From positions 62,001 through 126,000 of the forward strand of contig JBBELK010000385.1 in NCBI GenBank assembly GCA_037783545.1: a stretch of DNA of 64,000 nt, read 5' to 3'. The position numbers were made by a program, and so were the translations under genes. Shown one piece after another: positions 48,801 through 61,702 of the stretch. Below the pieces are notes generated by a model, which was not told the origin of the DNA, ran no database searches, and saw nothing but the letters and a program-made list of their open reading frames with translations. The stretch is from Henricia sp. BOLD:AAB3569 (Eukaryota > Echinodermata > Asteroidea > Spinulosida > Echinasteridae). The stretch's first letter is position 1, and each line of letters begins with the position of its first letter.

Positions 48801-51761
48801 ACTCCTGAGTTGTGCGCATGCTCAGTCATTCGGACTGTCGTTAACGCACCGCAGTTTGGCTCGGCAATTTGGTCAAAGTGTTGTCCAAACGTCGGCAAAT
48901 TTGGAGGTCGAAAAATGTTCCGACGAACTTCAAATTTTGCCTGCTCCATACTCTCTATATTGCGCACTTGTCATAAAAAATTGACAGACTTTCGCCGGGA
49001 AATGGCAGAGAAATTTCAAAGTTTAGGAAAAACTAGGTTGGGGCTTCCTGACTGCTCACGCAAACAGTGGCTGTCTGTACACACCTCTTTGGGGTACTCC
49101 TGAGTTGTGCGCATGCTCAGTCATTCGGACTGTCGTTAACGCACCGCAGTTTGGCTCGGCAATTTGGTCAAAGTGTGGTCCAAACGTCGGCAAATTTGGA
49201 GGTCGAAAAATGTTCCGACGAACTTCAAATTTTGCATGCTCCAAACTCTCTATATTGCGCACTTGTCATAAAAAATTGACAGACTTTCGCCGGGAAATGG
49301 CAGAGAAATTTCAAAGTTTAGGAAAAACTGGTTTGGGGCTTCCTGACTGCTCACGCAAACCGTGGCTGTCTGTACACACCTCTTTGGGGTACTCCTGAGT
49401 TGTGCGCATGCTCAGTCATTCGGACTGTCGTTAACGCACCGCAGTTTGGCTCGGCAATTTGGTCAAAGTGTGGTCCAAACGTCGGCAAATTTGGGGGTCG
49501 AAAAATGTTCCGACGAACTTCAAATTTTGCATGCTCCAAACTCTCTATATTGCGCACTTGTCATAAAAAATTGACAGACTTTCGCCGGGAAATGGCAGAG
49601 AAATTTCAAAGTTTAGGAAAAACTGGGTTGGGGCTTCCTGACTGCTCACGCAAACCGTGGCTGTCTGTACACACCTCTTTGGGGTACTCCTGAGTTGTGC
49701 GCATGCTCAGTCATTCGGACTGTCGTTAACGCACCGCAGTTTGGCTCGGCAATTTGGTCAAAGTGTGGTCCAAACGTCGGCAAATTTGGAGGTCGAAAAA
49801 TGTTCCGACGAACTTCAAATTTTGCATGCTCCAAACTCTCTATATTGCGCACTTGTCATAGAAAATTGACAGACTTTCGCCGGGAAATGGCAGAGAGATT
49901 TCAAAGTTTATGAAAAACTGGGTTGGGGCTTCCTGACTGCTCACGCAAACCGTGGCTGTCTGTACACACCTCTTTGGGGTACTCCTGAGTTGTGCGCATG
50001 CTCAGTCATTCGGACTGTCGTTAACGCACCGCAGTTTGGCTCGGCAATTTGGTCAAAGTGTGGTCCAAACGTCGGCAAATTTGGGGGTCGAAAAATGTTC
50101 CGACGAACTTCAAATTTTGCATGCTCCAAACTCTCTATATTGCGCACTTGTCATAAAAAATTGACAGACTTTCGCCGGGAAATGGCAGAGAAATTTCAAA
50201 GTTTAGGAAAAACTGGGTTGGGGCTTCCTGACTGCTCACGCAAACCGTGGCTGTCTGTACACACCTCTTTGGGGTACTCCTGAGTTGTGCGCATGCTCAG
50301 TCATTCGGACTGTCGTTAACGCACCGCAGTTTGGCTCGGCAATTTGGTCAAAGTGTGGTCCAAACGTCGGCAAATTTGGGGTCGAAAAATGTTCCGACGA
50401 ACTTCAAATTTTGCATGCTCCAAACTCTCTATATTGCGCACTTGTCATAAAAAAATTGACAGACTTTCGCAGGGAAATGGCAGAGAAATTTCAAAGCTTA
50501 GGAAAAACTGGGTTGGGGCTTCCTGACTGCTCACGCAAACCGTGGCTGTCTGTACACACCTCTTTGGGGTACTCCTGAGTTGTGCGCGCATGCTCAGTCA
50601 TTCGGACTGTCGTTAACGCACCGCAGTTTGGCTCGGCAATTTGGTCAAAGTGTGGTCCAAACGTCGGCAAATTTGGGGGTCGAAAAATGTTCCGACGAAC
50701 TTCAAATTTTGCATGCTCCAAACTCTCTATATTGCGCACTTGTCATAAAAAATTGACAGACTTTCGCCGGGAAATGGCAGAGAAATTTCAAAGTTTAGGA
50801 AAAACTGGGTTGGGGCTTCCTGACTGCTCACGCAAACCGTGGCTGTCTGTACACACCTCTTTGGGGTACTCCTGAGTTGTGCGCATGCTCAGTCATTCGG
50901 ACTGTCGTTAACGCACCGCAGTTTGGCTCGGCAATTTGGTCAAAGTGTGGTCCAAACGTCGGCAAATTTGGAGGTCGAAAAATGTTCCGACGAACTTCAA
51001 ATTTTGCATGCCCCAAACTCTCTATATTGCGCACTTGTCATAAAAAATTGACAGACTTTCGCCGGGAAATGGCATAGAAATTTCAAAGTTTAGGAAAAAC
51101 TGGTTTGGGGCTTCCTGACTGCTCACGCAAACCGTGGCTGTCTGTACACACCTCTTTGGGGTACTCCTGAGTTGTGCGCATGCTCAGTCATTCGGACTGT
51201 CGTTAACGCACCGCAGTTTGGCTCGGCAATTTGGTCAAAGTGTGGTCCAAACGTCGGCAAATTTGGAGGTCGAAAAATGTTCCGACGAACTTCAAATTTT
51301 GCCTGCTCCATACTCTCTATATTGCGCACTTGTCATAAAAAATTGACAGACTTTCGCCGGGAAATGGCAGAGAAATTTCAAAGTTTAGGAAAAACTAGGT
51401 TGGGGCTTCCTGACTGCTCACGCAAACAGTGGCTGTCTGTACACACCTCTTTGGGGTACTCCTGAGTTGTGCGCATGCTCAGTCATTCGGACTGTCGTTA
51501 ACGCACCGCAGTTTGGCTCGGCAATTTGGTCAAAGTGTGGTCCAAACGTCGGCAAATTTGGAGGTCGAAAAATGTTCCGACGAACTTCAAATTTTGCATG
51601 CTCCAAACTCTCTATATTGCGCACTTGTCATAAAAAATTGACAGACTTTCGCCGGGAAATGGCAGAGAAATTTCAAAGTTTAGGAAAAACTGGTTTGGGG
51701 CTTCCTGACTGCTCACGCAAACCGTGGCTGTCTGTACACACCTCTTTGGGGTACTCCTGAG
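44381..51761 (+). repeat. 8-mer higher-order repeat, period 2362 bp, about three copies
   Basis: The rare catgcCccaaac monomer occurs at 46153, 48515 and 50877, exactly 2362 bp apart, as do the gtgcgcgcatg monomers at 45858, 48220 and 50582 and the catagaaaattg monomers at 47333 and 49695. The third copy has two replaced monomers near 49105-49694. Copies two and three share catagaaat in the catgcccc monomer and actaggttgg in the next, absent from copy one, so two and three are the younger pair. Confidence 0.88.
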
Positions 51762-54700
51762 TTGTGCGCATGCTCAGTCATTCGGACTGTCGTTAACGCA
51801 CCGCAGTTTGGCTCGGCAATTTGGTCAAAGTGTGGTCCAAACGTCGGCAAATTTGGGGGTCGAAAAATGTTCCGACGAACTTCAAATTTTGCATGCTCCA
51901 AACTCTCTATATTGCGCACTTGTCATAAAAAATTGACAGACTTTCGCCGGGAAATGGCAGAGAAATTTCAAAGTTTAGGAAAAACTGGGTTGGGGCTTCC
52001 TGACTGCTCACGCAAACCGTGGCTGTCTGTACACACCTCTTTGGGGTACTCCTGAGTTGTGCGCATGCTCAGTCATTCGGACTGTCGTTAACGCACCGCA
52101 GTTTGGCTCGGCAATTTGGTCAAAGTGTGGTCCAAACGTCGGCAAATTTGGGGTCGAAAAATGTTCCGACGAACTTCAAATTTTGCATGCTCCAAACTCT
52201 CTATATTGCGCACTTGTCATAAAAAAATTGACAGACTTTCGCAGGGAAATGGCAGAGAAATTTCAAAGCTTAGGAAAAACTGGGTTGGGGCTTCCTGACT
52301 GCTCACGCAAACCGTGGCTGTCTGTACACACCTCTTTGGGGTACTCCTGAGTTGTGCGCATGCTCAGTCATTCGGACTGTCGTTAACGCACCGCAGTTTG
52401 GCTCGGCAATTTGGTCAAAGTGTGGTCCAAACGTCGGCAAATTTGGAGGTCGAAAAATGTTCCGACGAACTTCAAATTTTGCCTGCTCCATACTCTCTAT
52501 ATTGTGCACTTGTCAAAAAAAATTGACAGACTTTCGCCGGGAAATGGCAGAGAGATTTCAAAGTTTATGAAAAACTGGGTTGGGGCTTCCTGACTGCTCA
52601 CGCAAACCGTGGCTGTCTGTACACACCTCTTTGGGGTACTCCTGAGTTGTGCGCATGCTCAGTCATTCGGACTGTCGTTAACGCACCGCAGTTTGGCTCG
52701 GCAATTTGGTCAAAGTGTGGTCCAAACGTCGGCAAATTTGGGGGTCGAAAAATGTTCCGACGAACTTCAAATTTTGCATGCTCCAAACTCTCTATATTGC
52801 GCACTTGTCATAAAAAATTGACAGACTTTCGCCGGGAAATGGCAGAGAAATTTCAAAGTTTAGGAAAAACTGGGTTGGGGCTTCCTGACTGCTCACGCAA
52901 ACCGTGGCTGTCTGTACACACCTCTTTGGGGTACTCCTGAGTTGTGCGCATGCTCAGTCATTCGGACTGTCGTTAACGCACCGCAGTTTGGCTCGGCAAT
53001 TTGGTCAAAGTGTGGTCCAAACGTCGGCAAATTTGGGGTCGAAAAATGTTCCGACGAACTTCAAATTTTGCATGCTCCAAACTCTCTATATTGCGCACTT
53101 GTCATAAAAAAATTGACAGACTTTCGCAGGGAAATGGCAGAGAAATTTCAAAGCTTAGGAAAAACTGGGTTGGGGCTTCCTGACTGCTCACGCAAACCGT
53201 GGCTGTCTGTACACACCTCTTTGGGGTACTCCTGAGTTGTGCGCATGCTCAGTCATTCGGACTGTCGTTAACGCACCGCAGTTTGGCTCGGCAATTTGGT
53301 CAAAGTGTGGTCCAAACGTCGGCAAATTTGGAGGTCGAAAAATGTTCCGACGAACTTCAAATTTTGCCTGCTCCATACTCTCTATATTGCGCACTTGTCA
53401 AAAAAAATTGACAGACTTTCGCCGGGAAATGGCAGAGAAATTTCAAAGTTTAGGAAAAACTGGGTTGGGGCTTCCTGACTGCTCACGCAAACAGTGGCTG
53501 TCTGTACACACCTCTTTGGGGTACTCCTGAGTTGTGCGCATGCTCAGTCATTCGGACTGTCGTTAACGCACCGCAGTTTGGCTCGGCAATTTGGTCAAAG
53601 TGTGGTCCAAACGTCGGCAAATTTGGAGGTCGAAAAATGTTCCGACGAACTTCAAATTTTGCATGCTCCAAACTCTCTATATTGCGCACTTGTCATAAAA
53701 AATTGACAGACTTTCGCCGGGAAATGGCAGAGAAATTTCAAAGTTTAGGAAAAACTGGTTTGGGGCTTCCTGACTGCTCACGCAAACCGTGGCTGTCTGT
53801 ACACACCTCTTTGGGGTACTCCTGAGTTGTGCGCATGCTCAGTCATTCGGACTGTCGTTAACGCACCGCAGTTTGGCTCGGCAATTTGGTCAAAGTGTGG
53901 TCCAAACGTCGGCAAATTTGGAGGTCGAAAAATGTTCCGACGAACTTCAAATTTTGCATGCTCCAAACTCTCTATATTGCGCACTTGTCATAGAAAATTG
54001 ACAGACTTTCGCCGGGAAATGGCAGAGAGATTTCAAAGTTTATGAAAAACTGGGTTGGGGCTTCCTGACTGCTCACGCAAACCGTGGCTGTCTGTACACA
54101 CCTCTTTGGGGTACTCCTGAGTTGTGCGCATGCTCAGTCATTCGGACTGTCGTTAACGCACCGCAGTTTGGCTCGGCAATTTGGTCAAAGTGTGGTCCAA
54201 ACGTCGGCAAATTTGGGGGTCGAAAAATGTTCCGACGAACTTCAAATTTTGCATGCTCCAAACTCTCTATATTGCGCACTTGTCATAAAAAATTGACAGA
54301 CTTTCGCCGGGAAATGGCAGAGAAATTTCAAAGTTTAGGAAAAACTGGGTTGGGGCTTCCTGACTGCTCACGCAAACCGTGGCTGTCTGTACACACCTCT
54401 TTGGGGTACTCCTGAGTTGTGCGCATGCTCAGTCATTCGGACTGTCGTTAACGCACCGCAGTTTGGCTCGGCAATTTGGTCAAAGTGTGGTCCAAACGTC
54501 GGCAAATTTGGGGTCGAAAAATGTTCCGACGAACTTCAAATTTTGCATGCTCCAAACTCTCTATATTGCGCACTTGTCATAAAAAAATTGACAGACTTTC
54601 GCAGGGAAATGGCAGAGAAATTTCAAAGCTTAGGAAAAACTGGGTTGGGGCTTCCTGACTGCTCACGCAAACCGTGGCTGTCTGTACACACCTCTTTGGG

Positions 54701-57700
54701 GTACTCCTGAGTTGTGCGCATGCTCAGTCATTCGGACTGTCGTTAACGCACCGCAGTTTGGCTCGGCAATTTGGTCAAAGTGTGGTCCAAACGTCGGCAA
54801 ATTTGGAGGTCGAAAAATGTTCCGACGAACTTCAAATTTTGCCTGCTCCATACTCTCTATATTGCGCACTTGTCATAAAAAATTGACAGACTTTCGCCGG
54901 GAAATGGCATAGAAATTTCAAGGTTTAGGAAAAACTGGGTTGGGGCTTCCTGACTGCTCACGCAAACCGTGGCTGTCTGTACACACCTCTTTGGGGTACT
55001 CCTGAGTTGTGCGCATGCTCAGTCATTCGGACTGTCGTTAACGCACCGCAGTTTGGCTCGGAAATTTGGTCAAAGTGTGGTCCAAACGTCGGCAAATTTG
55101 GAGGTCGAAAAATGTTCCGACGAACTTCAAATTTTGCATGCTCCAAACTCTCTATATTGCGCACTTGTCATAAAAAATTGACAGACTTTCGCCGGGAAAT
55201 GGCAGAGAAATTTCAAAGTTTAGGAAAAACTGGGTTGGGGATTCCTGACTGCTCACGCAAACCGTGGCTGTCTGTACACACCTCTTTGGGGTACTCCTGA
55301 GTTGTGCGCATGCTCAGTCATTCGGAATGTCGTTAACGCACCGCAGTTTGGCTCGGCAATTTGGTCAAAGTGTGGTCCAAACGTCGGCAAATTTGGGGGT
55401 CGAAAAATGTTCCGACGAACTTCAAATTTTGCATGCTCCAAACTCTCTATATTGCGCACTTGTCATAAAAAATTGACAGACTTTCGCCGGGAAATGGCAA
55501 AGAAATTTCAAAGTTTAGGAAAAACTCGGTTGGGGCTTCCTGACTGCTCACGCAAACCGTGGCTGTCTGTACACACCTCTTTGGGGTACTCCTGAGTTGT
55601 GCGCATGCTCAGTCATTCGGACTGTCGTTAACGCACCGCAGTTTGGCTCGGCAATTTGGTCAAAGTGTGGTCCAAACGTCGGCAAATTTGGAGGTCGAAA
55701 AATGTTCCGACGAACTTCAAATTTTGCATGCTCCAAACTCTCTATATTGCGCACTTGTCATAAAAATAATTGACAGACTTTCGCCGGGAAATGGCAGAGA
55801 AATTTCAAAGTTTAGGAAAAACTGGGTTGGGGCTTCCTGACTGCTCACGCAAACCGTGGCTGTCTGTACACACCTCTTTGGGGTACTCCTGAGTTGTGCG
55901 CATGCTCAGTCATTCGGACTGTCGTTAACGCACCGCAGTTTGGCTCGGCAATTTGGTCAAAGTGTGGTCCAAACGTCGGCAAATTTGGAGGTCGAAAAAT
56001 GTTCCGACGAACTTCAAATTTTGCATGCTCCAAACTCTCTATATTGCGCACTTGTCATAAAAATAATTGACAGACTTTCGCCGGGAAATGGCAGAGAAAT
56101 TTCAAAGTTAAGGAAAAACTGGGTTGGGGCTTCCTGACTGCTCACGCAAACCGTGGCTGTCTGTACACACCTCTTTGGGGTACTCCTGAGTTGTGCGCAT
56201 GCTCAGTCATTCGGACTGTCGTTAACGCACCGCAGTTTGGCTCGGCAATTTGGTCAAAGTGTGGTCCAAACGTCGGCAAATTTGGAGGTCGAAAAATGTT
56301 CCGACGAACTTAAAATTCTGCATGCTCCAAACTCTCTATATTGCGCACTTGTCATAAAAAATTGACAGACTTTCGCCGGGAAATGGCATAGAAATTTCAA
56401 AGTTTAGGAAAAACTGGGTTGGGGCTTCCTGACTGCTCACGCAAACCGTGGCTGTCTGTACACACCTCTTTGGGGTACTCCTGAGTTGTGCGCATGCTCA
56501 GTCATTCGGACTGTCGTTAACGCACCGCAGTTTGGCTCGGCAATTTGGTCAAAGTGTGGTCCAAACGTCGGCAAATTTGGAGGTCGAAAAATGTTCCGAC
56601 GAACTTCAAATTTTGCCTGCTCCATACTCTCTATATTGCGCACTTGTCATAAAAAATTGACAGACTTTCGCCGGGAAATGGCAGAGAAATTTCAAAGTTT
56701 AGGAAAAACTAGGTTGGGGCTTCCTGACTGCTCACGCAAACAGTGGCTGTCTGTACACACCTCTTTGGGGTACTCCTGAGTTGTGCGCATGCTCAGTCAT
56801 TCGGACTGTCGTTAACGCACCGCAGTTTGGCTCGGCAATTTGGTCAAAGTGTGGTCCAAACGTCGGCAAATTTGGAGGTCGAAAAATGTTCCGACGAACT
56901 TCAAATTTTGCATGCTCCAAACTCTCTATATTGCGCACTTGTCATAAAAAATTGACAGACTTTCGCCGGGAAATGGCAGAGAAATTTCAAAGTTTAGGAA
57001 AAACTGGTTTGGGGCTTCCTGACTGCTCACGCAAACCGTGGCTGTCTGTACACACCTCTTTGGGGTACTCCTGAGTTGTGCGCATGCTCAGTCATTCGGA
57101 CTGTCGTTAACGCACCGCAGTTTGGCTCGGCAATTTGGTCAAAGTGTGGTCCAAACGTCGGCAAATTTGGGGGTCGAAAAATGTTCCGACGAACTTCAAA
57201 TTTTGCATGCTCCAAACTCTCTATATTGCGCACTTGTCATAAAAAATTGACAGACTTTCGCCGGGAAATGGCAGAGAAATTTCAAAGTTTAGGAAAAACT
57301 GGGTTGGGGCTTCCTGACTGCTCACGCAAACCGTGGCTGTCTGTACACACCTCTTTGGGGTACTCCTGAGTTGTGCGCATGCTCAGTCATTCGGACTGTC
57401 GTTAACGCACCGCAGTTTGGCTCGGCAATTTGGTCAAAGTGTGGTCCAAACGTCGGCAAATTTGGGGTCGAAAAATGTTCCGACGAACTTCAAATTTTGC
57501 ATGCTCCAAACTCTCTATATTGCGCACTTGTCATAAAAAAATTGACAGACTTTCGCAGGGAAATGGCAGAGAAATTTCAAAGCTTAGGAAAAACTGGGTT
57601 GGGGCTTCCTGACTGCTCACGCAAACCGTGGCTGTCTGTACACACCTCTTTGGGGTACTCCTGAGTTGTGCGCATGCTCAGTCATTCGGACTGTCGTTAA

Positions 57701-60700
57701 CGCACCGCAGTTTGGCTCGGCAATTTGGTCAAAGTGTGGTCCAAACGTCGGCAAATTTGGAGGTCGAAAAATGTTCCGACGAACTTCAAATTTTGCCTGC
57801 TCCATACTCTCTATATTGTGCACTTGTCAAAAAAAATTGACAGACTTTCGCCGGGAAATGGCAGAGAGATTTCAAAGTTTATGAAAAACTGGGTTGGGGC
57901 TTCCTGACTGCTCACGCAAACCGTGGCTGTCTGTACACACCTCTTTGGGGTACTCCTGAGTTGTGCGCATGCTCAGTCATTCGGACTGTCGTTAACGCAC
58001 CGCAGTTTGGCTCGGCAATTTGGTCAAAGTGTGGTCCAAACGTCGGCAAATTTGGGGGTCGAAAAATGTTCCGACGAACTTCAAATTTTGCATGCTCCAA
58101 ACTCTCTATATTGCGCACTTGTCATAAAAAATTGACAGACTTTCGCCGGGAAATGGCAGAGAAATTTCAAAGTTTAGGAAAAACTGGGTTGGGGCTTCCT
58201 GACTGCTCACGCAAACCGTGGCTGTCTGTACACACCTCTTTGGGGTACTCCTGAGTTGTGCGCATGCTCAGTCATTCGGACTGTCGTTAACGCACCGCAG
58301 TTTGGCTCGGCAATTTGGTCAAAGTGTGGTCCAAACGTCGGCAAATTTGGGGTCGAAAAATGTTCCGACGAACTTCAAATTTTGCATGCTCCAAACTCTC
58401 TATATTGCGCACTTGTCATAAAAAAATTGACAGACTTTCGCAGGGAAATGGCAGAGAAATTTCAAAGCTTAGGAAAAACTGGGTTGGGGCTTCCTGACTG
58501 CTCACGCAAACCGTGGCTGTCTGTACACACCTCTTTGGGGTACTCCTGAGTTGTGCGCATGCTCAGTCATTCGGACTGTCGTTAACGCACCGCAGTTTGG
58601 CTCGGCAATTTGGTCAAAGTGTGGTCCAAACGTCGGCAAATTTGGAGGTCGAAAAATGTTCCGACGAACTTCAAATTTTGCCTGCTCCATACTCTCTATA
58701 TTGCGCACTTGTCAAAAAAAATTGACAGACTTTCGCCGGGAAATGGCAGAGAAATTTCAAAGTTTAGGAAAAACTGGGTTGGGGCTTCCTGACTGCTCAC
58801 GCAAACAGTGGCTGTCTGTACACACCTCTTTGGGGTACTCCTGAGTTGTGCGCATGCTCAGTCATTCGGACTGTCGTTAACGCACCGCAGTTTGGCTCGG
58901 CAATTTGGTCAAAGTGTGGTCCAAACGTCGGCAAATTTGGAGGTCGAAAAATGTTCCGACGAACTTCAAATTTTGCATGCTCCAAACTCTCTATATTGCG
59001 CACTTGTCATAAAAAATTGACAGACTTTCGCCGGGAAATGGCAGAGAAATTTCAAAGTTTAGGAAAAACTGGTTTGGGGCTTCCTGACTGCTCACGCAAA
59101 CCGTGGCTGTCTGTACACACCTCTTTGGGGTACTCCTGAGTTGTGCGCATGCTCAGTCATTCGGACTGTCGTTAACGCACCGCAGTTTGGCTCGGCAATT
59201 TGGTCAAAGTGTGGTCCAAACGTCGGCAAATTTGGAGGTCGAAAAATGTTCCGACGAACTTCAAATTTTGCATGCTCCAAACTCTCTATATTGCGCACTT
59301 GTCATAGAAAATTGACAGACTTTCGCCGGGAAATGGCAGAGAGATTTCAAAGTTTATGAAAAACTGGGTTGGGGCTTCCTGACTGCTCACGCAAACCGTG
59401 GCTGTCTGTACACACCTCTTTGGGGTACTCCTGAGTTGTGCGCATGCTCAGTCATTCGGACTGTCGTTAACGCACCGCAGTTTGGCTCGGCAATTTGGTC
59501 AAAGTGTGGTCCAAACGTCGGCAAATTTGGGGGTCGAAAAATGTTCCGACGAACTTCAAATTTTGCATGCTCCAAACTCTCTATATTGCGCACTTGTCAT
59601 AAAAAATTGACAGACTTTCGCCGGGAAATGGCAGAGAAATTTCAAAGTTTAGGAAAAACTGGGTTGGGGCTTCCTGACTGCTCACGCAAACCGTGGCTGT
59701 CTGTACACACCTCTTTGGGGTACTCCTGAGTTGTGCGCATGCTCAGTCATTCGGACTGTCGTTAACGCACCGCAGTTTGGCTCGGCAATTTGGTCAAAGT
59801 GTGGTCCAAACGTCGGCAAATTTGGGGTCGAAAAATGTTCCGACGAACTTCAAATTTTGCATGCTCCAAACTCTCTATATTGCGCACTTGTCATAAAAAA
59901 ATTGACAGACTTTCGCAGGGAAATGGCAGAGAAATTTCAAAGCTTAGGAAAAACTGGGTTGGGGCTTCCTGACTGCTCACGCAAACCGTGGCTGTCTGTA
60001 CACACCTCTTTGGGGTACTCCTGAATTGTGCGCATGCTCAGTCATTCGGACTGTCGTTAACGCACCGCAGTTTGGCTCGGCAATTTGGTCAAAGTGTGGT
60101 CCAAACGTCGGCAAATTTGGAGGTCGAAAAATGTTCCGACGAACTTCAAATTTTGCCTGCTCCATACTCTCTATATTGCGCACTTGTCATAAAAAATTGA
60201 CAGACTTTCGCCGGGAAATGGCATAGAAATTTCAAGGTTTAGGAAAAACTGGGTTGGGGCTTCCTGACTGCTCACGCAAACCGTGGCTGTCTGTACACAC
60301 CTCTTTGGGGTACTCCTGAGTTGTGCGCATGCTCAGTCATTCGGACTGTCGTTAACGCACCGCAGTTTGGCTCGGAAATTTGGTCAAAGTGTGGTCCAAA
60401 CGTCGGCAAATTTGGAGGTCGAAAAATGTTCCGACGAACTTCAAATTTTGCATGCTCCAAACTCTCTATATTGCGCACTTGTCATAAAAAATTGACAGAC
60501 TTTCGCCGGGAAATGGCAGAGAAATTTCAAAGTTTAGGAAAAACTGGGTTGGGGATTCCTGACTGCTCACGCAAACCGTGGCTGTCTGTACACACCTCTT
60601 TGGGGTACTCCTGAGTTGTGCGCATGCTCAGTCATTCGGACTGTCGTTAACGCACCGCAGTTTGGCTCGGCAATTTGGTCAAAGTGTGGTCCAAACGTCG

Positions 60701-61702
60701 GCAAATTTGGGGGTCGAAAAATGTTCCGACGAACTTCAAATTTTGCATGCTCCAAACTCTCCATATTGCGCACTTGTCATAAAAAATTGACAGACTTTCG
60801 CCGGGAAATGGCAAAGAAATTTCAAAGTTTAGGAAAAACTCGGTTGGGGCTTCCTGACTGCTCACGCAAACCGTGGCTGTCTGTACACACCTCTTTGGGG
60901 TACTCCTGAGTTGTGCGCATGCTCAGTCATTCGGACTGTCGTTAACGCACCGCAGTTTGGCTCGGCAATTTGGTCAAAGTGTGGTCCAAACGTCGGCAAA
61001 TTTGGAGGTCGAAAAATGTTCCGACGAACTTCAAATTTTGCATGCTCCAAACTCTCTATATTGCGCACTTGTCATAAAAATAATTGACAGACTTTCGCCG
61101 GGAAATGGCAGAGAAATTTCAAAGTTTAGGAAAAACTGGGTTGGGGCTTCCTGACTGCTCACGCAAACCGTGGCTGTCTGTACACACCTCTTTGGGGTAC
61201 TCCTGAGTTGTGCGCATGCTCAGTCATTCGGACTGTCGTTAACGCACCGCAGTTTGGCTCAGCAATTTGGTCAAAGTGTGGTCCAAACGTCGGCAAATTT
61301 GGAGGTCGAAAAATGTTCCGACGAACTTCAAATTTTGCATGCTCCAAACTCTCTATATTGCGCACTTGTCATAAAAATAATTGACAGACTTTCGCCGGGA
61401 AATGGCAGAGAAATTTCAAAGTTAAGGAAAAACTGGGTTGGGGCTTCCTGACTGCTCACGCAAACCGTGGCTGTCTGTACACACCTCTTTGGGGTACTCC
61501 TGAGTTGTGCGCATGCTCAGTCATTCGGACTGTCGTTAACGCACCGCAGTTTGGCTCGGCAATTTGGTCAAAGTGTGGTCCAAACGTCGGCAAATTTGGA
61601 GGTCGAAAAATGTTCCGACGAACTTAAAATTCTGCATGCTCCAAACTCTCTATATTGCGCACTTGTCATAAAAAATTGACAGACTTTCGCCGGGAAATGG
61701 CA
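51103..61702 (+). repeat. 18-mer block duplication, period 5314 bp, two nearly identical copies
   Basis: About 51103-56416 and 56417-61702. Rare markers recur at exactly 5314 bp: attgTgcac (52504 and 57818), cggAaatttgg with ggggAttcc (55007 and 60321 monomers), and two consecutive cataaaaataattg monomers (55767/56064 and 61081/61378). I noticed only a few single-base differences, near 55326, 60024, 60770 and 61261. The block contains parts of the 2362-bp 8-mer, so it is a second, later layer. Confidence 0.88.
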
